Below are positions 1-7,136 of a stretch of DNA of 32,237 bases, piece after piece. Numbering within the stretch: position 1 is the first letter of the stretch; each line of letters opens with the position of its first letter. Where the stretch lies: positions 1 through 32,237 of the forward strand of contig DLQO01000047.1 in NCBI GenBank assembly GCA_002478765.1, given 5' to 3'. The stretch is from Flavobacteriales bacterium UBA7430 (GTDB taxonomy: Bacteria > Bacteroidota > Bacteroidia > Flavobacteriales > UBA7430). The notes below the pieces were generated by a model, which had not been told where the DNA came from, did no database searches, and worked only from the letters and a program-made list of their open reading frames with translations. The position numbers were made by a program, and so were the translations under genes.

Positions 1-95
1 TCTGATCCATCTTAAAAAAAACCAATTAAAACATTGATATCGAAGGATTGAAAGTCTAACGTGAACTGGATAAAAGAGAAAAATGTGAGATAAAA

Positions 96-125
96 AAAAC
101 TCCCCCGGATGAACGGAGGAGTTTT
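96..125 (-). terminator. Rho-independent terminator of tRNA-Asp
   Basis: Hairpin with an 8-bp outer stem (AAAACTCC/GGAGTTTT), one mismatch, a 3-bp inner stem (CCG/CGG) and a 6-base loop. On the minus strand it is followed by a run of about eight T (complement of 92-99). It lies 12 bases beyond the mature 3' end of tRNA-Asp, so it probably ends that transcript. Confidence 0.8.
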
Positions 126-136
126 CATTTTTGCTG

Positions 137-210
137 CGGTCTGGACGAGACTCGAACTCGCGACCCCCTGCGTGACAGGCAGGTATTCTAACCAACTGAA
201 CTACCAGACC
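137..210 (-). tRNA. tRNA-Asp (GTC)
   Basis: A complete 74-base cloverleaf is visible on the minus strand. The 7-bp acceptor stem is GGTCTGG/CCAGACC with discriminator G at 137. The anticodon stem is CCTGC/GCAGG with loop CTGTCAC, giving anticodon GTC (complement of 174-176). The T arm is GCGAG-TTCGAGT-CTCGT, with one G-T pair. The discriminator is followed by CAGCA, not CCA, so CCA must be added after transcription. The gene has its own promoter (245-275) and terminator (96-125) and appears to be a single-gene transcript. Confidence 0.97.
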
Positions 211-244
211 AAGTTTACTAAAGAACTTGTCTTTAACAGCGAGG

Positions 245-275
245 CAAATATAGATGATTTTTCAAGGCCTACAAA
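245..275 (-). promoter_or_regulatory. Promoter of tRNA-Asp (TTTG-n19-TAnnTTTG)
   Basis: On the minus strand, TTTG (272-275) is followed after exactly 19 bases by TATATTTG (245-252). This matches the Bacteroidota primary sigma consensus TTTG/TTG-n19-21-TAnnTTTG at every defined position. The expected start of transcription is about 25-30 bases before the mature tRNA 5' end at 210. Confidence 0.8.
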
Positions 276-415
276 CAGTTCACAAAAAAAAATCACTTTT
301 TTTTAACTTGAATTTATACTCAGTTGGAAGACAGCCAAATAGTAACCACATCCTGCTTAATCTGGGTTAGATCTAGGGGTCTGTAATGCCTTACAAAGCC
401 AACAAAGATTAAAAC

Positions 416-2110
416 TTAAGCCTGAAGTAGTTCCAGTTCTTGCTTTACAAAATCCGCCAGTTCTTTTACGTACGCCGCTGAGAAATCAAACTTGATGTCG
501 GCAGCAGTGTAGATTTCTCCGATGGTTTTAGTGTATCCCAAGCTTAGGGCTTTATCGTAAGCGTCTAAGGCCTTTTCAGCATTTTGTTTGTAATTGCGCC
601 AAACTGCAATGGCGCCTAACTGAGCCATTCCGTATTCTATATAGTAAAACGGTACTTCGTATATGTGAAGTTGCCTTTGCCAAGCCGTTTTGTGTTCCTC
701 ATCATATCCCGACCAATCCACCCGTCCGGTACCGTAACGTTTGGAAATGGACAGCCATTGGTTGTGACGATCTTCATGACTGTGCCCTGCATTTTCATAC
801 AACCAGTGCTGAAACTCGTCCACCATGGCAACCCAAGGCAGGGTGGCTAAAACACCTTGCAATTGTTCTTTACGAGCACGACGCCATTGCTCTTTATCGG
901 TAAAGAATACGTTCCAGTGCTCCATGGAAATAAGCTCCATACTCATGGAGGCCAATTCGGCGACTTCTGAAGGTGTACTTTTAAAGTCGGTAAGCTCTAA
1001 ATCTTTGGTTTTAAAGGAATGAATGGCATGACCACCCTCGTGAACCATGGTCACAGCATCTCTGAGTAAGCCCACCGCATTCATATAAATAAAAGGAACG
1101 CCTGTTTCGTATAGCGGGTACATAAATCCGCCGGGTGCTTTTCCTTTTCGGGAGACCAAATCCAGATGGCCCATTTTTTTCATTTCACGCAAACAAGCCC
1201 CGTAAAATGGTCGAATTCGATCAAAGCATTCGATGCATTTATCTAAAAGCTCCTCCCCGCCTTCAAAAGGTTTTAGGGGTTCGTTACCGTTCGGATCCAC
1301 TTGCATGTCCCAGGGCTTTAATTGATCCAAGCCTAAGCTTGCTTGACGTTCTTTATGTATTTCGCGAATGAGGGGTACAATTTCTTTTTCAATGGATTCG
1401 TGGAACTTAAAACAATCTTCCTTGGAGTAATCAAAGCGACCCATCGCCTGAAACTTGTAATCTCTAAAGTTTTCGAAGTCGGCGTTTTTAGCCACTTGTT
1501 GACGCTCCTCAATCAAGGTATCCAAAAGCGCATCCAAAGCTGTTTTATCTTCAAGCCTACGGGCGTTGATTTTGTCAAAAGCCTCTTTACGTTGGCCTCT
1601 GTCGGTATTTTTAAGAAGCACTCCGGCTTGCTGAAGCGTCATTTCTTTTCCTTCAACATTCACCGTCATCTGCGCCGATATCTCTCCAAACTTCTGTGCT
1701 TTGTTGGCTAAAGAAGTAAACAAGGGTATGTTCTCTTCTCGATAGAGTTGTATGGAGTTTTTCACACTTCTGAGGTAAATGAAATAACCCTCAGCATCCA
1801 ATTCTTGTAAATAAGGTGACGCTACCAATTTATTGTTAAAACCATCGTCGTAAGGCGCGGTGTTGGGACTGATTTCTTCCACAAAAAAACGAAAGGACTT
1901 TTGCAAATTCTCATCCGTCGTATCGATGTTCATTTTAATGTAACGCCAGGCCATATCTTCCGACAATACGGCATCCAACTCGCTTCGGTCTTGCATCCAA
2001 GTTTTAAGAGCTGCTACCGAGTGAATTTCTCTTTCTTTTAAGTCTTCAAAATAACTTTGAATTTGTTCCCAACTGTTTATGGTTAAATCTTTAGGTAAAA
2101 AATTTCTCAT
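416..2110 (-). CDS. M3 family oligoendopeptidase (PepF-like)
   Basis: A 564-residue zinc metallopeptidase of the M3 (thimet/PepF) family, expected to cleave short peptides in the cytoplasm. The zinc motif HEGGH is at residues 357-361. E385, 24 residues later in the PSEVAE context, fits the third zinc ligand. The helical N-terminal half (about 1-200) and the short insert-free catalytic half match the length of PepF-type enzymes. There is no signal peptide. The ATG at 2110 is the first start after the upstream terminator. The gene stands alone, following the DUF5606 gene on the same strand but separated from it by a terminator. A -7-like box (2154-2161) suggests its own promoter. No clear terminator is seen after it. 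The family call is firm; the substrate is unknown. Confidence 0.95.
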   Translation of the reverse strand: MRNFLPKDLTINSWEQIQSYFEDLKEREIHSVAALKTWMQDRSELDAVLSEDMAWRYIKMNIDTTDENLQKSFRFFVEEISPNTAPYDDGFNNKLVASPYLQELDAEGYFIYLRSVKNSIQLYREENIPLFTSLANKAQKFGEISAQMTVNVEGKEMTLQQAGVLLKNTDRGQRKEAFDKINARRLEDKTALDALLDTLIEERQQVAKNADFENFRDYKFQAMGRFDYSKEDCFKFHESIEKEIVPLIREIHKERQASLGLDQLKPWDMQVDPNGNEPLKPFEGGEELLDKCIECFDRIRPFYGACLREMKKMGHLDLVSRKGKAPGGFMYPLYETGVPFIYMNAVGLLRDAVTMVHEGGHAIHSFKTKDLELTDFKSTPSEVAELASMSMELISMEHWNVFFTDKEQWRRARKEQLQGVLATLPWVAMVDEFQHWLYENAGHSHEDRHNQWLSISKRYGTGRVDWSGYDEEHKTAWQRQLHIYEVPFYYIEYGMAQLGAIAVWRNYKQNAEKALDAYDKALSLGYTKTIGEIYTAADIKFDFSAAYVKELADFVKQELELLQA

Positions 2111-2133
2111 CGGTTTGTTAAATCATATTAAAA

Positions 2134-2153
2134 AAGGCTCCATCTGGAGCCTT
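2134..2153 (-). terminator. Rho-independent terminator after the DUF5606 gene
   Basis: An 8-bp perfect stem (AAGGCTCC/GGAGCCTT) with a 4-base loop, followed on the minus strand by TTTTTTAAT. It lies 59 bases after the DUF5606 stop and only 23 bases before the oligopeptidase ATG. It probably ends the ruvX-def-lipoprotein-subtilase-DUF5606 transcript. Confidence 0.8.
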
Positions 2154-2161
2154 CAAAAATA
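2154..2161 (-). promoter_or_regulatory. Candidate -7 box for the M3 peptidase gene
   Basis: TATTTTTG on the minus strand matches TAnnTTTG exactly. It abuts the terminator stem at 2134-2153, so transcription would start inside that hairpin, about 35-40 bases before the ATG at 2110. No convincing -33 box is visible. Such a short box in AT-rich DNA can arise by chance. Confidence 0.4.
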
Positions 2162-2212
2162 CCTATTTTTTAAAATAAATTGCCTTTTAAAGCGAATCGT
2201 ATGGGCAATACA

Positions 2213-2743
2213 TTACTTTTTACTTGACTTCGCTATGGTCTTGGGCTTTGCTGCAGTCTTTGGTTTCGATTTTGCTTTAGGCATCGTCTTGGCTTTGACT
2301 TTGGCTTTTGGCTTTTTGACGGCCTTCTTCTCCTCTACGACTTCCTCTGCTTCGTCGACAGTCTCAACAGCCAAGCCTTCTTTTTGCAAGCTGTTGTACC
2401 ATGAAATAACTTTTTTAATATCGGACGGATAAACACGATCCTCATCGTAATCGTCTAAAATGGTTCTAAAATAATCAGACAAAACCGCCGCAGAAGACTT
2501 ATGTCCTATGGCTGCTTTCCCTTCTTGTTTGATTCGTATTTTTTCAAGAACATCCACCAAAGGAATTTCTTCCGAATACGTATAAATCGCGATGTCTTGT
2601 AGAGCACTCATCTTTGAGCTTGTCGACATGGCCAACTTTTTACCGTCAGACAAGCTGGTTACAATCACACCATTTTTTGTTTGACCAATAACTTTGTAAA
2701 GTCCTGGCTTTCCTGAAACTGCGATGATTCCGTCAATATTCAT
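2213..2743 (-). CDS. DUF5606 domain protein with Lys/Ala-rich tail
   Basis: A 176-residue protein. Residues 1-125 match the DUF5606 family as I know it from Bacteroidota (start MNIDGIIAVSGKPGLYKV, then a segment resembling YPSDIKKVISWYN). The function of the domain is not established. After a short acidic stretch (127-138, EEVVEEKK-like), residues 139-176 are almost entirely K, A, P, S and T with many KPKAK-type repeats, like a histone H1 or AlgP tail. This tail suggests nucleic-acid or ribosome binding, but that is inference. There is no signal peptide. The start lies 23 bases after the subtilase stop, so it is probably the last gene of the ruvX operon. A terminator follows. Confidence 0.85.
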   Translation of the reverse strand: MNIDGIIAVSGKPGLYKVIGQTKNGVIVTSLSDGKKLAMSTSSKMSALQDIAIYTYSEEIPLVDVLEKIRIKQEGKAAIGHKSSAAVLSDYFRTILDDYDEDRVYPSDIKKVISWYNSLQKEGLAVETVDEAEEVVEEKKAVKKPKAKVKAKTMPKAKSKPKTAAKPKTIAKSSKK

Positions 2744-2766
2744 TTCTGATTATTTTAGTTTAACAC

Positions 2767-4245
2767 TCACTCTAGGACGACAAACAAGATACTCGATTTA
2801 ACGCTAGCGTTGGAAACTTGTACCGTGTAACAACCCTGATTTAAGTATTCTAAGGTTAAAAGCTTTTCAATAAAATTGGTGTCCGCACCAAAATCTTCGC
2901 GATAATACAACTTTCCGTAGACATCGAAAACAGATACTTGATAATTTCCAAGCTCTTGAACGTACAAATCCAAATTAAAAACTCCGATATTCGGGTTTGG
3001 TCGAACCTTTATCAGCATGGATTCTTCAGAAATGGGAGGCGAATGCAAAACGGCTCTGAACAGGTTGAGACGACCTGCCCCCATTTTTTGCGCGTAAGGA
3101 AAATTGTAGGCATCAACATCGTCTGCTGAATTGAGTATTCTACTTCGAATCTGAAAAACCGTTTCATCAGGAAAATGCGAGCGCAACAGAATTGCTGCAC
3201 TTGATACGATTGCCGATGAAATTGAGGTTCCGTTGCTGTACGCATATTGATTGCTGGAATACGGTCCGTAAATCGCCGAACCAGGAGCCATGACATCGAC
3301 GCTAGATCCGTAATTTGAAATGTCTGTTTTGCAATCATTTTCATCCGTAGCTCCCACACCGATAACCAAATCTAAAGCGGCAGGATAAAAATCAACATCT
3401 GCTCCCCGATTACCTGCCGATGCTACAACCAAAACATCCATAACGTTGGTCACATATTCAATCACATCCGCCTCAGATTGTCGATACTGCAAACTACCAA
3501 AGGAACAATTAATTACTTGGGCTCCCATTTGAGCCGCGTAAAAGATGGCTTCGTTGGTATGAACAATTTGCCCCTGAGTATTTGTAACTTTTACCGGTAA
3601 ATATCGACAGCGATACCCGGGTGATGCACTTCCCAATTCATTGGCTGTGCTTGCCGATGCGACTCCAGCAATTACGTGACCGTGCGCACCGCCCTCATCA
3701 ACCATTGGGTTGCTATCGTCGGAACCAAAATCCCAGCCGTAATAATTATCAACATATCCATCTCCATCATCATCCACCCCATTCAACGGGTCATCGTGAT
3801 TGTAAGCTAAATTCGCTTTAAGATCTTCATGGGTATAATCGACTCCGGAATCTACAATACCCAATACATACGTGGAGTCTCCTTGGGCGATGTCCCAAGC
3901 AAGTCCTGCCTGAATCTTTTCCAAATGCCACTGTTTTGAGAGGTGTATGTCTGAGGGTTCAAATTCTAAGGTTCTGTGGAGAGGTCGCTCCCAATACATA
4001 ATCTCTCCCGAGGCAAGCATTTCAACCAAAACCGTTGTGTCAGATACTACCAAATAAAGAAAATCACTAAAAAAAGAAGCGTGCTTGTCGGCAGATGGGT
4101 AGGCAAAAGTACTGCCGATTATCTTGTGCTGTATGTCGGCATGACTGAGCTTAGGATTTAAACGAACCAAATACCGATGCGTTACCTGAGCTTGCACCAA
4201 ACAAGAAAACATAAACATCAATAAAAGCGTTCGAAAAAGCATCAT
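2767..4245 (-). CDS. Secreted S8 (subtilisin-like) peptidase with T9SS sorting domain
   Basis: A 492-residue serine peptidase. Residues 1-20 form a signal peptide ending ...VQAQ. The catalytic triad is D132 (VDSG), H188 (AHGHVIAG) and S341 (GTSISS), with oxyanion N279 (SAGN). The serine motif lacks the usual proline of GTSMAxP. Between D132 and H188 is an acidic calcium-like loop (DDDGDGYVD, about 158-166). About 85 C-terminal residues form a type A Por secretion domain: it begins near IKVRPNPNIGVF, continues with VFDVYGKL and ends with a hydrophobic strand. The protein should therefore cross the outer membrane by the type IX system and be attached or released there. The start overlaps the preceding lipoprotein stop by 4 bases, so the two are translationally coupled. 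Confidence 0.93.
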   Translation of the reverse strand: MMLFRTLLLMFMFSCLVQAQVTHRYLVRLNPKLSHADIQHKIIGSTFAYPSADKHASFFSDFLYLVVSDTTVLVEMLASGEIMYWERPLHRTLEFEPSDIHLSKQWHLEKIQAGLAWDIAQGDSTYVLGIVDSGVDYTHEDLKANLAYNHDDPLNGVDDDGDGYVDNYYGWDFGSDDSNPMVDEGGAHGHVIAGVASASTANELGSASPGYRCRYLPVKVTNTQGQIVHTNEAIFYAAQMGAQVINCSFGSLQYRQSEADVIEYVTNVMDVLVVASAGNRGADVDFYPAALDLVIGVGATDENDCKTDISNYGSSVDVMAPGSAIYGPYSSNQYAYSNGTSISSAIVSSAAILLRSHFPDETVFQIRSRILNSADDVDAYNFPYAQKMGAGRLNLFRAVLHSPPISEESMLIKVRPNPNIGVFNLDLYVQELGNYQVSVFDVYGKLYYREDFGADTNFIEKLLTLEYLNQGCYTVQVSNASVKSSILFVVLE

Positions 4246-4739
4246 TCTTGAAATTGTTGCATGAGTTCTTGATCGGAATACTGCAGCAAGGCAATCATTC
4301 CCTTTGCTTGTTCTATATAGGGATGCTCAGGATAACGCCTGATGAATTCTTGGTAGGTGTTTTTAGCAGTAAGTCGCTGTTCAAGTTTCTCAAAACAATG
4401 GGCTTGTTGAAACAAAGCCAAGGGTGCTAGAGGCGAATCTGCGTGTTTGTCATGGACTTGATGAAAGATTTCGACCGCATTCAACCACCTGGATTGCCCT
4501 TTTAAAACCTCGGCGTATTTGAATAAAAGTTCTGGTTTTTTTGACGATTGAGGATGAGAACTCAAAAAAATACGGTATGCCTGTAAAAGTTGTTCTGCAA
4601 AAACAGAGTCGTTGGATAAATCTTGTTGGGTTCTCAACTTAGATTCGATAGTTTCAATGGTTTTGTAATCGTTTTTTTCTCGATCCACACACGAGGTGAA
4701 TATCGATAAAAAAAGAAGACAAAGAAAAAAACACCTCAT
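4242..4739 (-). CDS. TPR-containing lipoprotein
   Basis: A 165-residue protein with a lipoprotein signal peptide: a hydrophobic stretch, then lipobox FTSC with the modified cysteine at residue 17. The mature part is alpha-helical with tetratricopeptide-like pairs, such as ELLFKYAEVLKGQSRWLNAVEIF and PLALFQQAHCFEKLEQ, which resemble the YbgF/BamD style of repeats. It is probably anchored in the outer or inner membrane and binds partner proteins. It overlaps def by 4 bases upstream and the subtilase by 4 bases downstream, which suggests coupled translation. It is too short for BamD (about 250 residues). I do not recognise a specific function. Confidence 0.8.
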   Translation of the reverse strand: MRCFFLCLLFLSIFTSCVDREKNDYKTIETIESKLRTQQDLSNDSVFAEQLLQAYRIFLSSHPQSSKKPELLFKYAEVLKGQSRWLNAVEIFHQVHDKHADSPLAPLALFQQAHCFEKLEQRLTAKNTYQEFIRRYPEHPYIEQAKGMIALLQYSDQELMQQFQE

Positions 4740-5308
4740 CGTTTTCGCCTTTTGGATTTGTAAAATCGCATGCGGTATTCTGACTTGATCTTACCGTCAC
4801 GAATGTCTTCCAAGCGTCTTTTTATCATCCGTTTGCGAAGCGGAGATAAATAGTCGGTGAATAAAACACCTTCGATGTGATCGTACTCATGTTGGATAAC
4901 CCGAGCAGCAAGGCCCTCATAAGACTCTGTGTGCTCCACAAAATCTTCATCGCAATAGCGAATGGTGATTTTAGGATGACGAGAAACTTCTTCTCGAACT
5001 TCCGGAATGCTCAAACAACCTTCTTTAAAAAGCCACGCATCGCCTTCTTCTTCCAAAATTTCTGCATTGATGAAGGTCTTTTTAAACCCTGACAATTCAG
5101 GTTCATCTTCTTCAAAAGTCGAACAATCAATAACGAATACTCGGATGGACTTCCCAATTTGTGGTGCCGCCAATCCAACCCCATGAGATGCGTACATCGT
5201 TTCGTACATGTTCTCAATAAGTTCTTTTAGATTTGGATGATCCGAAGAAATGTCATCAGCGACTTCTTTTAAAACAGGGTCTCCGTATGCTACGATGGGT
5301 AAAAACAT
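4736..5308 (-). CDS. def: Peptide deformylase
   Basis: A 190-residue metalloenzyme that removes the N-formyl group from new polypeptides. All three family motifs are present: GVGLAAPQIG (43-52), EGCLSIP with metal ligand C98, and HEYDH (140-144) with ligands H140 and H144 and catalytic E141. The length and the short C-terminal basic tail (KSKRRKR) are normal for Bacteroidota def. It sits two bases after ruvX and overlaps the lipoprotein gene by 4 bases. The ruvX-def pairing is a common Bacteroidota arrangement. The ATG at 5308 starts the usual MxxPIVxYGDPVL sequence. Confidence 0.98.
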   Translation of the reverse strand: MFLPIVAYGDPVLKEVADDISSDHPNLKELIENMYETMYASHGVGLAAPQIGKSIRVFVIDCSTFEEDEPELSGFKKTFINAEILEEEGDAWLFKEGCLSIPEVREEVSRHPKITIRYCDEDFVEHTESYEGLAARVIQHEYDHIEGVLFTDYLSPLRKRMIKRRLEDIRDGKIKSEYRMRFYKSKRRKR

Positions 5309-5310
5309 AG

Positions 5311-5733
5311 TTAAATTTTAAAATTTCTTTGTTCCATAAATGATTGTAAAATGAGGGTCGCACTCACCTCATCCACCAAGGCTTTATTTTGTCGATCTTT
5401 CTTTTTCACACCCCCGTCAATCATTGATTGGAAAGCCATTTTAGAGGTGAAACGCTCGTCTACAAAGTGCACCTCCAAATCCGGGAACTGCTTTCTCAAT
5501 TGTTTGGCAAAACCTTTAACGTAGGGTGTCGCATCTGTTTTCTGGTTGTTCAAGTCTTTAGGAAGACCCACAACAATCGATGACACGGATTCTTTAGAGA
5601 TGTAATCTTTCAAAAAATCCATGCAATCATGAGCTCTAACAGTGCATAACCCAGAAGCAATTATCTGAAGTTCGTCGGTAATTGCGATGCCCACACGTTT
5701 CGTTCCGTAATCCAATGCCAATAATCTAGCCAT
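5311..5733 (-). CDS. ruvX: RuvX/YqgF family putative Holliday junction resolvase
   Basis: A 140-residue RNase H-fold protein (YqgF). The conserved acidic positions are D8 in LALDYGTKRVGIA, E92 in VDERFTS and D120 in LVDEVSATLIL. The family has been linked to resolution of recombination intermediates and to processing of the 5' end of pre-16S rRNA. It is the first gene of a five-gene minus-strand operon (ruvX, def, lipoprotein, S8 peptidase, DUF5606), with a -7 box 16 bases upstream of the ATG. Length and motifs are typical. Confidence 0.97.
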   Translation of the reverse strand: MARLLALDYGTKRVGIAITDELQIIASGLCTVRAHDCMDFLKDYISKESVSSIVVGLPKDLNNQKTDATPYVKGFAKQLRKQFPDLEVHFVDERFTSKMAFQSMIDGGVKKKDRQNKALVDEVSATLILQSFMEQRNFKI

Positions 5734-5749
5734 AAATCAAATATTAAAG

Positions 5750-5757
5750 CAAATATA
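5750..5757 (-). promoter_or_regulatory. Candidate -7 box for the ruvX operon
   Basis: TATATTTG on the minus strand matches TAnnTTTG exactly and lies 16 bases before the ruvX ATG, implying a very short 5' leader. No good -33 box is seen at 19-21 bases. It shares the 151-base divergent region with the promoter of the thioredoxin-like gene. Confidence 0.5.
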
Positions 5758-5830
5758 AGGATTGCAGTAGAATAACGTATGATGATTTATCTTGTATAAA
5801 ATGAAAAGTATGCATGAGGAGATTTACCCA

Positions 5831-5838
5831 TACTTTTG
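5831..5838 (+). promoter_or_regulatory. Candidate -7 box for the thioredoxin-fabG-vWA-SPFH operon
   Basis: TACTTTTG matches TAnnTTTG exactly, 46 bases before the ATG at 5885. A second, imperfect copy (TACTTTAG, 5854-5861) lies closer to the gene and could be the real element. No strong -33 box is visible for either. Confidence 0.45.
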
Positions 5839-5884
5839 CTCACAATAATTCCTTACTTTAGCCAAGTAAAATCGAAACTACAAC

Positions 5885-6361
5885 ATGAAGAAACTAATTT
5901 TCACAACCTTCATTCTACTTGCTGTTTCTTGTCAGATGAATTCCGCCAATTCTGAGACCAAAGAAAACTTTGCTGCAGAAAACATCCAAAGAACAGATAA
6001 ACTCTGGTTTACGGATGTTGATCGGGCACTCATGGCTTCAAAAAATACGGGTAAATCTATTTTTGTCTTTTTTACAGGCAAGGATTGGTGTAGTTGGTGT
6101 CGTAAACTAGATCGTCAAATATTAGTCGAAAAAGATTTTATCGATTATGCCAATGAAAATCTAATTTTACTCGAACTAGATTTCCCCAAAGGGAAACGCG
6201 ATTTACCACAAAGGCAAATAGAACTGGCTCGAAAGTTTCAAATACGATCTTATCCCACTGTCATTCTAATGGATGCTTACAAAAATGAAATCGGTCGAAC
6301 CGGCTATCAGGCCATGTCGCCAATTCAGTACACAGAACATATTAACTCAATCATCAAATAA
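5885..6361 (+). CDS. Thioredoxin-fold lipoprotein
   Basis: A 158-residue protein with a lipoprotein signal (lipobox AVSC, cysteine 16) and a thioredoxin-like domain from about residue 38. The redox motif is C69-S-W-C72 within FFTGKDWCSWCRKLD. The cis-proline appears in RSYPTVILMD, and G-rich contacts follow. This is the DUF255/thioredoxin_7-like family, related to DsbD and to small periplasmic thiol reductases. It probably acts on disulfides in the periplasm while anchored to a membrane; the partner is unknown. It is the first gene of a four-gene operon, 13 bases before fabG. The start is the only ATG giving a proper signal peptide. Confidence 0.9.
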   Translation: MKKLIFTTFILLAVSCQMNSANSETKENFAAENIQRTDKLWFTDVDRALMASKNTGKSIFVFFTGKDWCSWCRKLDRQILVEKDFIDYANENLILLELDFPKGKRDLPQRQIELARKFQIRSYPTVILMDAYKNEIGRTGYQAMSPIQYTEHINSIIK

Positions 6362-6374
6362 AGTACCCCATAAC

Positions 6375-7121
6375 ATGCAATTACTTCAAGGAAAAACAGC
6401 TATTGTAACCGGAGCCACGCGTGGCATCGGTAGAGGAGTCGCAATAAAACTAGCCGAGCAAGGTGCTGACGTAGCTTTTACATACGTCTCTTCCCAAGAT
6501 AAAGCTCTGGCTCTAGAAAAGGAACTTCAAGACCTCGGTGTTAAAGCGAAAGCATACAAATCAGATGCTTCCATCCTGTTAGAGGCTGAATCGTTCGTAA
6601 AAGATGTCCTCGAAAACTTCAGTTCTATTGATGTCTTGGTAAACAATGCCGGAATTACAAAAGATAATTTACTAATGCGCATGAGCGAAGAAGACTTTGA
6701 TCGTGTTTTAGAAGTTAATTTAAAGTCCATCTTCAACATGACCAAAGCGGTACAGAGAACCATGCTCAAACAAAGAGCCGGATCTATTGTAAACATGACT
6801 TCCGTAGTAGGTGTTAAAGGCAATGCAGGACAGTCAAATTACGCAGCATCCAAAGCTGGAGTTATTGGTTTTACAAAATCTGTTGCACTGGAATTAGGAT
6901 CACGTAACATTCGTTGTAATGCAATTGCTCCTGGATTTATTGAAACTGAGATGACCGAGAAACTCGGTGAAGAAGTGATTGCCAACTGGAGAAATTCCAT
7001 CCCGCTAAAAAGAGGGGGCTCCCCAGAGGATGTTGCAAATGCAACTTTATTTTTAGCTTCTGACTTGTCTGGCTATGTTACCGGTCAAACCCTTCATGTT
7101 TGTGGCGGAATGCTAACCTAG
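6375..7121 (+). CDS. fabG: 3-oxoacyl-[acyl-carrier-protein] reductase
   Basis: A 248-residue short-chain dehydrogenase that reduces 3-oxoacyl-ACP with NADPH in fatty acid synthesis. The cofactor motif TGATRGIG is at 12-19 and NNAG at 90-93. The catalytic set is S143, Y156 and K160 (YAASK). The C-terminus GYVTGQTLHVCGGM is typical of FabG rather than of generic SDRs. The frame is open further upstream to 6273, inside the previous gene. The ATG at 6375 gives the canonical N-terminus MQLLQGKTAIVTGA and leaves a 13-base gap, so I use it. The next gene starts 15 bases later, in the same operon. Confidence 0.96.
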   Translation: MQLLQGKTAIVTGATRGIGRGVAIKLAEQGADVAFTYVSSQDKALALEKELQDLGVKAKAYKSDASILLEAESFVKDVLENFSSIDVLVNNAGITKDNLLMRMSEEDFDRVLEVNLKSIFNMTKAVQRTMLKQRAGSIVNMTSVVGVKGNAGQSNYAASKAGVIGFTKSVALELGSRNIRCNAIAPGFIETEMTEKLGEEVIANWRNSIPLKRGGSPEDVANATLFLASDLSGYVTGQTLHVCGGMLT

Positions 7122-7136
7122 AGCCCCTTCTCGCCG

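Noticed and set aside
1343..1711. 122-codon open frame on the plus strand inside the M3 peptidase gene
   Set aside because: It lies wholly antisense to a well-supported peptidase gene, has no family resemblance and no promoter. It is a composition shadow.
2079..2432. 117-codon plus-strand frame with a hydrophobic, low-complexity product
   Set aside because: It is antisense to the Lys/Ala-rich tail of the DUF5606 gene; the repeats there remove stop codons on the other strand.
6273..6374. Extended N-terminus of fabG
   Set aside because: The extra 34 codons overlap the thioredoxin-like gene and match no FabG. The ATG at 6375 gives the canonical start.
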